Below, piece after piece: positions 8,657-16,429 of a stretch of 34,300 bases of DNA; position 1 is the first letter of the stretch; every line of letters begins with the position of its first letter. Origin of the DNA: Microseira wollei NIES-4236. GTDB taxonomy: Bacteria; Cyanobacteriota; Cyanobacteriia; Cyanobacteriales; Aerosakkonemataceae. The stretch covers positions 1-34,300 of the forward strand of contig NZ_BLAY01000109.1 of NCBI RefSeq assembly GCF_020521235.1. The letters run 5' to 3'. The notes under the pieces are model-generated. The model made no database searches and was not told where the DNA came from. It saw only the letters and a list, made by a program, of their open reading frames with translations. A program made the position numbers and the translations under genes.

Positions 8657-8925
8657 TCAACCAGATCGCTCCGGTTTACTCCAAATTGGTGCTACCCTTG
8701 GATCTAACCAAATTTCCAGTCCTTCCGCCAAAGCGTTGAAGCCGAACACCGTCACCAAAATTGCCACACCAGGAGCAATTACCAGACGGGGAGCCACCTG
8801 CATGAAGGCGCTTGCATCTACAAGCATTGTCCCCCACTCTGGCGACGGAGGCTGAATGCCCAACCCCAGGAAGCTCAGTCCCGCAATAGCCAGCAGGCTA
8901 GCTCCCACATCTAAGCTAAGTTGCA
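8657..8925 (-). pseudogene. ABC transporter permease (DppC/OppC type), C-terminal fragment
   Basis: The - strand frame reads QLSLDVGASLLAIAGLSFLG, then a GIQPPSPEWGTML segment and FNALAEGLEIWLDPR. This is the highly typical C-terminus of DppC/OppC/NikC inner-membrane permeases of peptide and nickel ABC importers. Only ~90 of ~300 residues remain. The apparent start (MIQGRSMS, codons up to 8950) is IS605 right-end DNA. The element's right end at 8926 joins directly to the permease codons. The missing N-terminal part is not found on the other side of the element, where NRPS/FAAL sequence begins, so more than a simple insertion occurred. Confidence 0.85.
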
Positions 8926-8967
8926 GTGACATACTCCTACCCTGAATCAAAGATTACAGGGTAGGCT
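8926..8967 (-). ncRNA. TnpB right-end hairpin / 3' end of reRNA
   Basis: The arms cctaccctg (8936-8944) and cagggtagg (8957-8965) form a perfect 9-bp stem, followed on the - strand by AGTATGTCAC ending at the permease junction. The same terminal ATGTCAC closes the element at position 144. In IS605-type elements this hairpin is both the TnpA recognition structure and the 3' part of the TnpB guide-RNA scaffold. The guide would then be read from the permease codons at 8925 and below. Confidence 0.55.
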
Positions 8968-10336
8968 TCCAACAGCCCGATGAAGGGTGTGTAGGATTTC
9001 CTTCGTGGTACTCTGATCCATAGTTCCAACTACGGTTAATTTCCCACTATGGCGTTTTATGCTTGGGAAAATGCCCAACCCAAGCCTTTTCAGGTTGATT
9101 GCCGCGTTAATATCACGGTCAACTTTCAAAGCATAATGCTCATCCCAATAGTCTCTGATGGTGCAATCGGTGAAGATGATTTCATTCCGATAGCAGAGAA
9201 CCATTGACTCGTTGTGCAGGTTTTTGTGGAATGACGACTGCTCCAGCTTTTGCGGCTATGTAGTCCAGCTTCTTGAAAAAGTTACCAAACGCGGCATCCG
9301 TCCAGGATTTATTGAGTCCCGATTTTGCAGATTGACCGTTAGGGAGAAAAGTCCCATCATCCGCCTGTTTTGCTTTGTTGCGTTTGGTCAAACCTTTGAG
9401 ATTGAGGTCTTCAGGAAAGAAGACCTTCTTTCCAGTTCTCACTAACTTGTGAGCGGTCTTGTAATGAAAATCTTTGCGAGAACGGGCAATGCGTTGATGC
9501 TGTTTTGCTTCGCGTTTTGCCAGTTTGCGACGTGCCTTGCTGCCTCGCTTACGTTTATTGCGTTTGGTTGAAATGCGGTCAAGCTTGGCTTGATTCTTCC
9601 TGAGTGGCTTCAGTGAGGGGATTTTTTCACCTTCTGAAGTTGCCAGATAAACATCTTCATTCAGCACAGCATCCATACCGAGTGAGTTGTCCCAAGTCGG
9701 AATCACACCGTCAGGAACAAAGTCTGGGACAGTGGGAGGATCCAGCATCATCTGCATGAACCAACCGTCAGCTTTTTTGGTAACACTGACTTGCTTAATG
9801 GTGAATCCTTCCGGGATTTCTCGGTGCATTCGCACTTTGACGACTCCCAGTTTAGGTAACCGGATGAACATCCAATCCTTGCGAATCAGAGAGATCTTGA
9901 TTGCCTTACCATCTGCAAACGTCATCGTTCTAAAGTCTGCAACACTCTTAAATCGGGGCGATCCTGACTTATTCCCGTTGCTATCCCCCACTGTAAAACG
10001 TTCAAAGGCTTTGTCTACTCGCTGCGATACTTCCTGTAAAACACTGGCATCCACGCGAGAGAAATCAAGCAATTCACCGCTATGCCAAACCTTGACTAAA
10101 TCCTGCTTCAGAATTGGCAACTGTTTTTTCTGAGCATAAAAGTTTGGTTTGTCGCGTAAGTCCGCAATGCTGCTCACCAACGGGCAAGCATCAACACGAG
10201 TTCGATTCATTTCCCACCAATCAAACCTGTCTCCCAACTGGCGGTTATACCAATAGCGACAAATTCTGAGCCATTCATTTAGCTCAAGTTTGTGTTTAGT
10301 GTCTGGATAGAATCGATCCTGAAATGTTGTCTTCAT
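8947..10336 (-). pseudogene. tnpB: TnpB nuclease of the IS605 element, single frameshift
   Basis: The first frame (9182-10336, 384 aa) carries a helical N-terminus and then GMDAVLNEDVYLATSEGEKI as the RuvC-I region. It continues with a basic helix (RNKRKRGSKARRKLAKREAK) and RuvC-II VFFPEDLNLKGL. It runs out of frame at NGSLLSE. The second frame (8947-9204) restores CYRNEIIFTDCTIRDYWDE and RuvC-III DRDINAAINLKRLGLGIFP. A one-base change around 9200-9220 therefore splits a ~460-aa TnpB. The usual four-Cys zinc ribbon is not obvious; only two Cys are seen around IIFTDC. TnpB is a reRNA-guided DNA nuclease that helps retain the element. Confidence 0.88.
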
Positions 10337-10403
10337 TGCGTTACGACCTTTACGCTTGACTTAGTGTTATCATAGCCAAAGCCAAATATTTAGTGTCAAG
10401 GAC

Positions 10404-10817
10404 ATGAGTAAAGATTTTATCCACAAGGCAAGAGGAGTTTCAGACCTTAAGTGTCATTTAGTGTTAAATACAAAATACAGACGAAAGGTTTTCAACGAAC
10501 CAATGCTGATCAGGCTCGAAGAGATTTTCAAAGAACTCATGGAAAAATGGGAGGGGCGGTTAATTGAGTTCAACGGAGAAGTGGATCATGTTCACTTGCT
10601 GATTCAGTACACCCCTCAGACCGAACCGAGTAAACTCATCAACAACCTGAAAACGGTTTCCAGTCGATATCTCAGAAAAGAATTTGCAGAGCGCATCAAT
10701 GAATTTTATCGGAAAGATGTCTTATGGACAAACGGCTACTTCATTGCGTCCTGTGGCGGCGTAACGGTTGAACAGCTTAAGCAATACATTGAAGATCAAG
10801 ATCGTCCTATTGAGTAG
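10404..10817 (+). CDS. tnpA: IS200/IS605 Y1 transposase TnpA
   Basis: The 137-residue protein has the HUH motif VDHVHLL (His62, His64) and the catalytic tyrosine in QLKQYIEDQ (Tyr128), with normal family length. It is a Y1 single-strand transposase that cuts and rejoins hairpin-marked ends at the replication fork. It is divergent from tnpB across 67 bp. It appears intact, so the element may still move even though its TnpB is broken. It is read in the same direction as the NRPS gene that starts 110 bp after its stop, so tnpA transcription could run into the cluster. Confidence 0.92.
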   Translation: MSKDFIHKARGVSDLKCHLVLNTKYRRKVFNEPMLIRLEEIFKELMEKWEGRLIEFNGEVDHVHLLIQYTPQTEPSKLINNLKTVSSRYLRKEFAERINEFYRKDVLWTNGYFIASCGGVTVEQLKQYIEDQDRPIE

Positions 10818-10842
10818 CTTAGGAGATTGCTCGTTTCGTCGT

Positions 10843-10888
10843 TGCTGTCCTTCCTGTTTTCGCTTCGCTCAAAATCAGTCAGACAGCA
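10843..10888. other. IS605 left-end subterminal inverted pair
   Basis: tgctgtc (10843-10849) pairs with gacagca (10882-10888) around a 32-nt loop that contains a smaller ttttcgc/gcgaagcg-like fold. It lies between the tnpA stop and the NRPS, where an IS605 left end belongs. It is likely the TnpA-binding structure. Confidence 0.45.
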
Positions 10889-10927
10889 CTCCTCAACTCA
10901 CACGGCTTTCACCTTAAAAATTATGGT

Positions 10928-13900
10928 GTGGGGACTCCCGCCTGCCTAGCTAGAGCTATTGCTGCGATGCTCCAAAACTGCGTTGCTAGGGGGGAGCGTG
11001 CTATGCTACTTTACCCTGCGGGTTTGGATTACATTGCCGCATTTTTTGGTTGTTTGTACGCTGGGGTTGTTGCTGTACCTGCTTATCCACCGCAATTTAA
11101 TCGCTCGATGTCGCGGATGACTGCGATCGCACTAGATGCAGAAGCTAAGGTAGCACTTACTACCACAGAAATTTTATCCAGAGTAGAGCGTCAGATTTGT
11201 GACATCCCAAATTTACAAACTTTGCAATGGTTAGCTACAGATGCAAACGCCTCTAATTTGGAAAATAGCTGGCGGGAATCACAGATAAATGGCGATACAT
11301 TAGCTTTTCTTCAATACACTTCGGGTTCGACGGCTACACCAAAAGGCGTGATGGTGAATCATCGCAATCTTTTGCACAACCAGCGACTGATTCAGACAGC
11401 TTTTGGACATACAGAAGAATCGATCGTCGTAGGTTGGTTACCCCTTTTCCACGACATGGGTTTGATCGGGAATGTACTTCAGCCTTTGTACTTGGGTATT
11501 CCCTGCATTCTCATGTCGCCAATGTCTTTTTTGCAACGTCCCATCCGTTGGCTGCAAGCTATTTCTCGCTACAAAGCTACCACCAGCGGTGCGCCGAATT
11601 TTGCTTACAATTTGTGCATTCGCCAAATATCTCCCGAACAGCGAGAGACTCTCGATTTAAGTAGCTGGGAAGTTGCTTTTAACGGTGCTGAACCTGTCCG
11701 CGCTGAAACCCTCGATCGCTTCGCAGCTGCGTTTGAGCCTTGCGGCTTTCGCCGAGAAGCTTTCCACCCCTGTTACGGAATGGCGGAAACAACTTTGATT
11801 GTTTCTGGTGGTTTTAAGGCAACTTCGCCAAAGATTCAATCTGTCGAAAGTGCAGCCTTAGAACAAAATCGCATAGTTACAAACGAGCGGAAAGATATTG
11901 GTACGCAAAAGCTAGTCAGTTGCGGTCACCCCCTAGAAGATACTCAAATTGTTATTGTCCATCCTGATAGTTTAACTTGTTGCCAACCTGATGAAGTGGG
12001 TGAAATTTGGGTCGCCGGTTCTAGCGTAACTCAGGGTTATTGGAACCGGGAAGAAGAAACGAAACGCAGTTTTTCCGCTTACTTGGAGAATAGCAGGCAA
12101 GATGCCTGCTCCACAGGGCCATTTCTCCGCACGGGAGATTTAGGATTTTTGCACGAAGGCGAATTGTTTATTACGGGTCGTCTGAAAGACTTAATTATTA
12201 TCCGAGGTCGCAACCATTATCCCCAAGATATCGAACAAACAGCAGAACAAAGCCATCCGGCGTTACAACTGGGTGCGGCGGCGGCGTTTTCGATCTTAAT
12301 TGCAGGTGAAGAACGATTGGCTGTAGCTTTGGAAGTGAAACGCAGTTACTTACGGAATCTGAAGCATGAGGAAATAATTGGAGCTATACGTGGGGCGATC
12401 GCACAAAATTACGAACTGCAAGTTTATGCTGTATTGTTACTCAAAACTGGCAGCATTCCAAAAACTTCTAGCGGCAAAATTCAACGCCACGCTGCCCTTG
12501 TTGGTTTTCTAGAAGGAAGTTTGGATATTGTCGCCAGCAGTATTTTAGAAGCATCCTATATTTCCGAACAGGAAGATAATCTTACTCGCGAAGCTTTACT
12601 AGCAATAGAACCGCAATTGCGCCTATCTCGGCTGGAAACTTATCTTCAGCAGCAGGTAGCACAAATTCTTAAAGTAGAGCCATCAGAGTTGAACCCGAAA
12701 CAGCCCTTGAGTTATGTGGGACTAGACTCATTAACGACTGTCGAACTGAAGAACAATATTGAAACTAATCTAGGTGTAGTCTTACCTGTAACCAGTTTCC
12801 TAAATGGTGGAAACATTACCCAGTTGGGAATCGAAATACTCGCAATACTAAACGGGGAAAGGGAAGAGTCTAATCCCAATCACCAATCACCAATTACCAG
12901 TCACCAATCACTTTCCTACGGTCAGAAAGCTTTGTACTTTTTGCACCAACTCGCACCAGATAGCCCTGCATACAATATTGTAGGTGCTGTTCGCATTCGG
13001 GAAGATTTGGATATTCCTGCTTTACAACGCGCTTTTCAGACATTAGTAAATCGCCATTTTTATGGGCGGATAACTTTTAGATATTTTCAGGGTGAAACTG
13101 TTGGGCGAGTTGACGAGGATGTGGAAGTTTGTTTCTTGGAGGAAGACGCTTCGAGTTGGAGTGAGGCGTACTTGAAAGATCGCCTAATTAAGGAAGCTTA
13201 CCGTCCCTTCAATTTAGAAAAAGGGCCATTACTGCGGGTGAATTTGTTTGTTTGTTCGCCACAAGAACACATCTTATTGCTAGTCGTACATCATATCATC
13301 GCTGATTTCTGGTCTTTGGCAGCGATCGCACAAGAGTTAGGCATACTTTATCAAGCAGAAAAAAACAAAACAGAGGTCAATCTCCCCGAACAGACGGTGC
13401 AATATACCGACTATGTTAGCTGGCAAAAAGAAATGTTGGCGGGAGAAGAAGGAGAACGGCTTTGGAAATATTGGCAGAAGCAATTGGCAGGTGAATTGCC
13501 CGTTCTGAATTTACCAACTGATAGACAGCGCCCCCCAGTTCAAAGTTATCGCGGTGCTGCTTATTCCTTCAAGCTGAGTTCAGAACTAACTCAACAACTT
13601 AAAACTCTTAGCCGCACCAAGGGAACTACTCTTTACATGACCTTGCTAGCAGCTTTTCAAGTATTGCTTTACCGATATACAGGTCAAGAAGATATTTTGG
13701 TTGGTTCCCCTACTGCTGGAAGAAGTCGCGCTCAATTGGCGGGAATAGTTGGATATTTTGTTAACCCGGTAGTTTTGCGATCAAATCTTTCGGGAAACCC
13801 AACATTTGAGGCATTTCTTGACAAATTACGTCAAACTGTGCTAGACGCTTTTGAACATCAAGATTATCCTTTTGGATTATTGGTAGAGCGAATTGTGCCA

Positions 13901-16363
13901 GTAAGAGAACCGAGTCGATCGCCTCTTTTCCAAGTTATGTTTGTTTTGCAGAAAGCGCATTTGCCAGAGTTAGAAAGTTTGGCATCGGTAGCGTTGGGAG
14001 AAACGGGAACCAAAATAAAACTCCGAGAACTGGAACTAGAATCTTTGGCGATTGAACAGCGGGTGAGTCAGTTCGATTTAACGCTGACAATGGGTGAAGT
14101 GAATGGTTCGCTGTCGGCGGCTTTTCAATACAATACTGATTTGTTTGATGCTGGGACAATGGCGCGAATGGCAGGGCATTTTCAGACATTGCTGGAAAGT
14201 GCGATAGGGCATCCGCCCCGCTACGCGAACGCTAATCCACAGCAGTCTATTTCAACATTACCGATTTTGACAGAAAGAGAGCGGCATCAGTTACTTGTGG
14301 AATGGAATAATACCGAAGTTGATTATAAGAGTGATGTTTGTTTGCATCAATTATTTGAAGCGCAGGTAGAAAAGACACCTGATGCTGTGGCGGTAATCTT
14401 TGAAAAAGAACAACTTACTTACCGGGAACTGAACCAAAAAGCCGATCGACTGGCGCAATATCTGGAAACTTTGGGTGTAAAGCCAGAAGTTATGGTGGGA
14501 ATTTGCATCGAGCGCTCAAGAGAAATGGTAGTCGGTATTTTGGGAATTCTCAAAGCTGGCGGCGCTTACGTACCTATTGACCCGACTTATCCGCAGGAGC
14601 GTTTGGCGTTCATGGTTGAGGATGCCTCCGTGCCAGTTTTGTTAACGCAAGAACGGCTTTTAGAAATTCTTCCGGAACACAAAGCTGTTGTAGTTTGCTT
14701 GGACAAAGATTGGGAAACTAAAGTAGAGATTGAAAATACAATCCAAAATCCGCATTCCCAGGCGGGAGCCTGGGAACGAGTCAATCCGGAAAACTTGGCT
14801 TACGTCATCTATACTTCTGGGTCTACAGGTAAGCCAAAAGGAGCGATGAACACTCACAAAGGAATTTGCAATCGTTTGCTGTGGATGCAGGATGCTTATC
14901 AGTTAACATCGAGCGATCGCGTATTGCAAAAAACCCCTTTCAGCTTCGATGTTTCCGTCTGGGAATTTTTCTGGCCTTTAATAACTGGCGCTACTTTAGT
15001 TGTAGCTAAACCGGGAGGTCATCAAGATAGCGCTTATCTGGTAAAGACGATCGCCGAAGAAAAGATTACCACGATCCATTTTGTTCCCTCAATGTTGCAA
15101 ATATTTTTAGAGGAACAGGGGTTAGAAACTTGTCAATCTTTAAGGCAAGTAATGTGCAGTGGGGAAGCACTACCTTGGCAATTGCAAGAGCGTTTCTTTA
15201 CTCGTTTAAATGCAGAACTGCACAACTTGTATGGGCCAACAGAAGCCGCCGTGGATGTGACCTTCTGGCGTTGCAATTCAGAAATCGGGGCGGGCAAGAT
15301 GCCCACCCCACAAAACCAATCCAATTCTTGTGGGGTAGGCGCGGGCAAGATGCCCACCCCACAAAACCAATCCAATTCTTGTGGGGTAGGCGTCCCGCCT
15401 GCTCCTAGAGCCGATGAAGGCGACTTTTGCAAGAGGTCTATTGTTCCCATCGGTCGTCCAATTGCCAATACACAGATTTATTTGCTAGATGCTAATTTGC
15501 AACCAGTGCCTGTGGGAGTTCCGGGTGAACTGCACATCGGCGGCGTGGGAGTGGCGCGAGGCTATTTAAATCGTCCCGATCTGACGGCGGAAAAATTCAT
15601 TTCAAATCCCTTTAGAGCGAGCGCCAAACTCTACAAAACAGGGGATTTGGCGCGTTACTTACCAGATGGCACGATCGAATATTTGGGACGCATCGATCGC
15701 CAGGTAAAAATTCGCGGTTTCCGCATTGAGTTGGGAGAAATTGAAGCGGCGTTGCAGCAACATCCTAATTTGCGAGAAGCGATCGTTTTGGTGCGAGAAA
15801 CAAAGGAAAAATCTTTGCAAGTTAATTTAGTCAACGACCTGGAGGATACTGAATCTATCAGTGAGTTGCGCCGCTTCTTGAAGGGAAAACCGGAATCTGA
15901 GAAACCTGCTGATAAAAGATTGATTGCCTATTGCGTTAAGAACGAACAACCTGCACCAACAGTTACCGAATTGCGCCGTTTCTTGAAAACTAAACTACCT
16001 GAGTATATGGTGCCTTCAGCTTTCGTAATGTTGGATGCGCTGCCTTTGACGCCAAACGGAAAGATCGATCGGCGAAATCTTCCCGATCCTGGTGTTGTGC
16101 GACCAGATATCGAAAAAGCTTTTGTGGCTCCTCGCACCCAAATAGAAGCAACTTTGGCTGAGATTTGGAGTCAAGTTCTTGGCATCGAACAAGTAGGAAT
16201 TCAAGATAACTTTTTTGAGTTGGGAGGAGATTCGATTCGCAGTATACAAGTGCGATCGCAAGCGCAAGCTAAAGGTTTAAACTTCTCGCTGCCAGATTTA
16301 TTCCAACACCAAACCATCGAAAAGCTGGCACAAGAAATTACTATTGTTGAAGCGAGTTCTTGA
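10928..16363 (+). CDS. NRPS 1: FAAL-ACP-C-A(Ser)-PCP, N-terminally truncated
   Basis: Domains in order, approximate residues: fatty acyl-AMP ligase 1-535 (YTSGSTATPKGV, LFHDMGLIG, GSIPKTSSGKIQRH); ACP with GLDSL, Ser601; condensation 661-1090 with HHIIADF; adenylation 1110-1690; PCP with LGGDSI, Ser1769. Reading the ten A-domain pocket residues against PheA gives D-V-W-H-M-S-L-V-D-K, very close to known serine codes, so serine is predicted. The FAAL starts at about residue 45 of the usual domain (CLARAIAAMLQ). It uses a GTG at 10928, next to the IS605 left end, so the normal start is missing. Small repeats are embedded in frame at 12092, 14755 and 15290. The TGA at 16361 is in frame with the next gene. 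The product is probably an N-acyl-seryl thioester. Confidence 0.9.
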   Translation: MGTPACLARAIAAMLQNCVARGERAMLLYPAGLDYIAAFFGCLYAGVVAVPAYPPQFNRSMSRMTAIALDAEAKVALTTTEILSRVERQICDIPNLQTLQWLATDANASNLENSWRESQINGDTLAFLQYTSGSTATPKGVMVNHRNLLHNQRLIQTAFGHTEESIVVGWLPLFHDMGLIGNVLQPLYLGIPCILMSPMSFLQRPIRWLQAISRYKATTSGAPNFAYNLCIRQISPEQRETLDLSSWEVAFNGAEPVRAETLDRFAAAFEPCGFRREAFHPCYGMAETTLIVSGGFKATSPKIQSVESAALEQNRIVTNERKDIGTQKLVSCGHPLEDTQIVIVHPDSLTCCQPDEVGEIWVAGSSVTQGYWNREEETKRSFSAYLENSRQDACSTGPFLRTGDLGFLHEGELFITGRLKDLIIIRGRNHYPQDIEQTAEQSHPALQLGAAAAFSILIAGEERLAVALEVKRSYLRNLKHEEIIGAIRGAIAQNYELQVYAVLLLKTGSIPKTSSGKIQRHAALVGFLEGSLDIVASSILEASYISEQEDNLTREALLAIEPQLRLSRLETYLQQQVAQILKVEPSELNPKQPLSYVGLDSLTTVELKNNIETNLGVVLPVTSFLNGGNITQLGIEILAILNGEREESNPNHQSPITSHQSLSYGQKALYFLHQLAPDSPAYNIVGAVRIREDLDIPALQRAFQTLVNRHFYGRITFRYFQGETVGRVDEDVEVCFLEEDASSWSEAYLKDRLIKEAYRPFNLEKGPLLRVNLFVCSPQEHILLLVVHHIIADFWSLAAIAQELGILYQAEKNKTEVNLPEQTVQYTDYVSWQKEMLAGEEGERLWKYWQKQLAGELPVLNLPTDRQRPPVQSYRGAAYSFKLSSELTQQLKTLSRTKGTTLYMTLLAAFQVLLYRYTGQEDILVGSPTAGRSRAQLAGIVGYFVNPVVLRSNLSGNPTFEAFLDKLRQTVLDAFEHQDYPFGLLVERIVPVREPSRSPLFQVMFVLQKAHLPELESLASVALGETGTKIKLRELELESLAIEQRVSQFDLTLTMGEVNGSLSAAFQYNTDLFDAGTMARMAGHFQTLLESAIGHPPRYANANPQQSISTLPILTERERHQLLVEWNNTEVDYKSDVCLHQLFEAQVEKTPDAVAVIFEKEQLTYRELNQKADRLAQYLETLGVKPEVMVGICIERSREMVVGILGILKAGGAYVPIDPTYPQERLAFMVEDASVPVLLTQERLLEILPEHKAVVVCLDKDWETKVEIENTIQNPHSQAGAWERVNPENLAYVIYTSGSTGKPKGAMNTHKGICNRLLWMQDAYQLTSSDRVLQKTPFSFDVSVWEFFWPLITGATLVVAKPGGHQDSAYLVKTIAEEKITTIHFVPSMLQIFLEEQGLETCQSLRQVMCSGEALPWQLQERFFTRLNAELHNLYGPTEAAVDVTFWRCNSEIGAGKMPTPQNQSNSCGVGAGKMPTPQNQSNSCGVGVPPAPRADEGDFCKRSIVPIGRPIANTQIYLLDANLQPVPVGVPGELHIGGVGVARGYLNRPDLTAEKFISNPFRASAKLYKTGDLARYLPDGTIEYLGRIDRQVKIRGFRIELGEIEAALQQHPNLREAIVLVRETKEKSLQVNLVNDLEDTESISELRRFLKGKPESEKPADKRLIAYCVKNEQPAPTVTELRRFLKTKLPEYMVPSAFVMLDALPLTPNGKIDRRNLPDPGVVRPDIEKAFVAPRTQIEATLAEIWSQVLGIEQVGIQDNFFELGGDSIRSIQVRSQAQAKGLNFSLPDLFQHQTIEKLAQEITIVEASS
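12092..12110. repeat. Palindromic repeat inside the FAAL domain
   Basis: agcaggca and tgcctgct form a perfect 8-bp stem around aga. It encodes SRQDACST just before FLRTGDLG, a surface loop that is normally shorter in FAALs. The gcaRgcaagatgccYgc pattern is shared with the tandem unit at 15290. Confidence 0.7.
14755..14776. repeat. Palindromic repeat inside the serine A domain
   Basis: ttcccaggc (14755-14763) and gcctgggaa (14768-14776) form a perfect 9-bp stem. It encodes HSQAGAWE, inserted between the N-terminal lobe and the NLAYVIYTSGSTG core motif, a variable loop in A domains. Confidence 0.75.
15290..15403. repeat. Two tandem 51-bp repeats plus partial third inside the A domain
   Basis: Units 15290-15340 and 15341-15391 are identical at every base (51 bp = 17 codons), followed by a short related half-unit (gtcccgcctgctcc). 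Each unit has gggcaagatgccc and ccccaca/tgtgggg arms. The encoded block GAGKMPTPQNQSNSCGV appears twice between VTFWRC and the VPIGRPIANTQIYLLD motif. Confidence 0.9.
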
Positions 16364-16429
16364 TCAACTGGCAAAACAGAGAAGTTCAGTTTAATTTCTG
16401 AAGAAGACCGCAAAAAATTACCGGATGGT

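Larger units (their letters stand above)
8926..10920. mobile_element. IS605-type element (divergent tnpA/tnpB)
   Basis: The right end is GTCAC at 8926-8930 (- strand), preceded by the hairpin at 8936-8965. The left end is placed near 10920 from a subterminal inverted pair (10843-10849 with 10882-10888) beyond the tnpA stop. Gene order and divergence match IS605. These elements move as single strands, without terminal inverted repeats or target duplications, so exact ends cannot be set from duplications. The left boundary is the less certain one, by roughly 10 bases. Confidence 0.8.

Noticed and set aside
8926-10920. Simple insertion of IS605 into the permease gene
   Set aside because: The sequence beyond the left end is FAAL on the opposite strand, not the missing permease N-terminus.
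15133-15468. - strand ORF of 111 aa with repeated CGVGILPAP strings
   Set aside because: It is the complement of the tandem repeat inside the serine A domain. Such strings are common false ORFs in cyanobacterial genomes.
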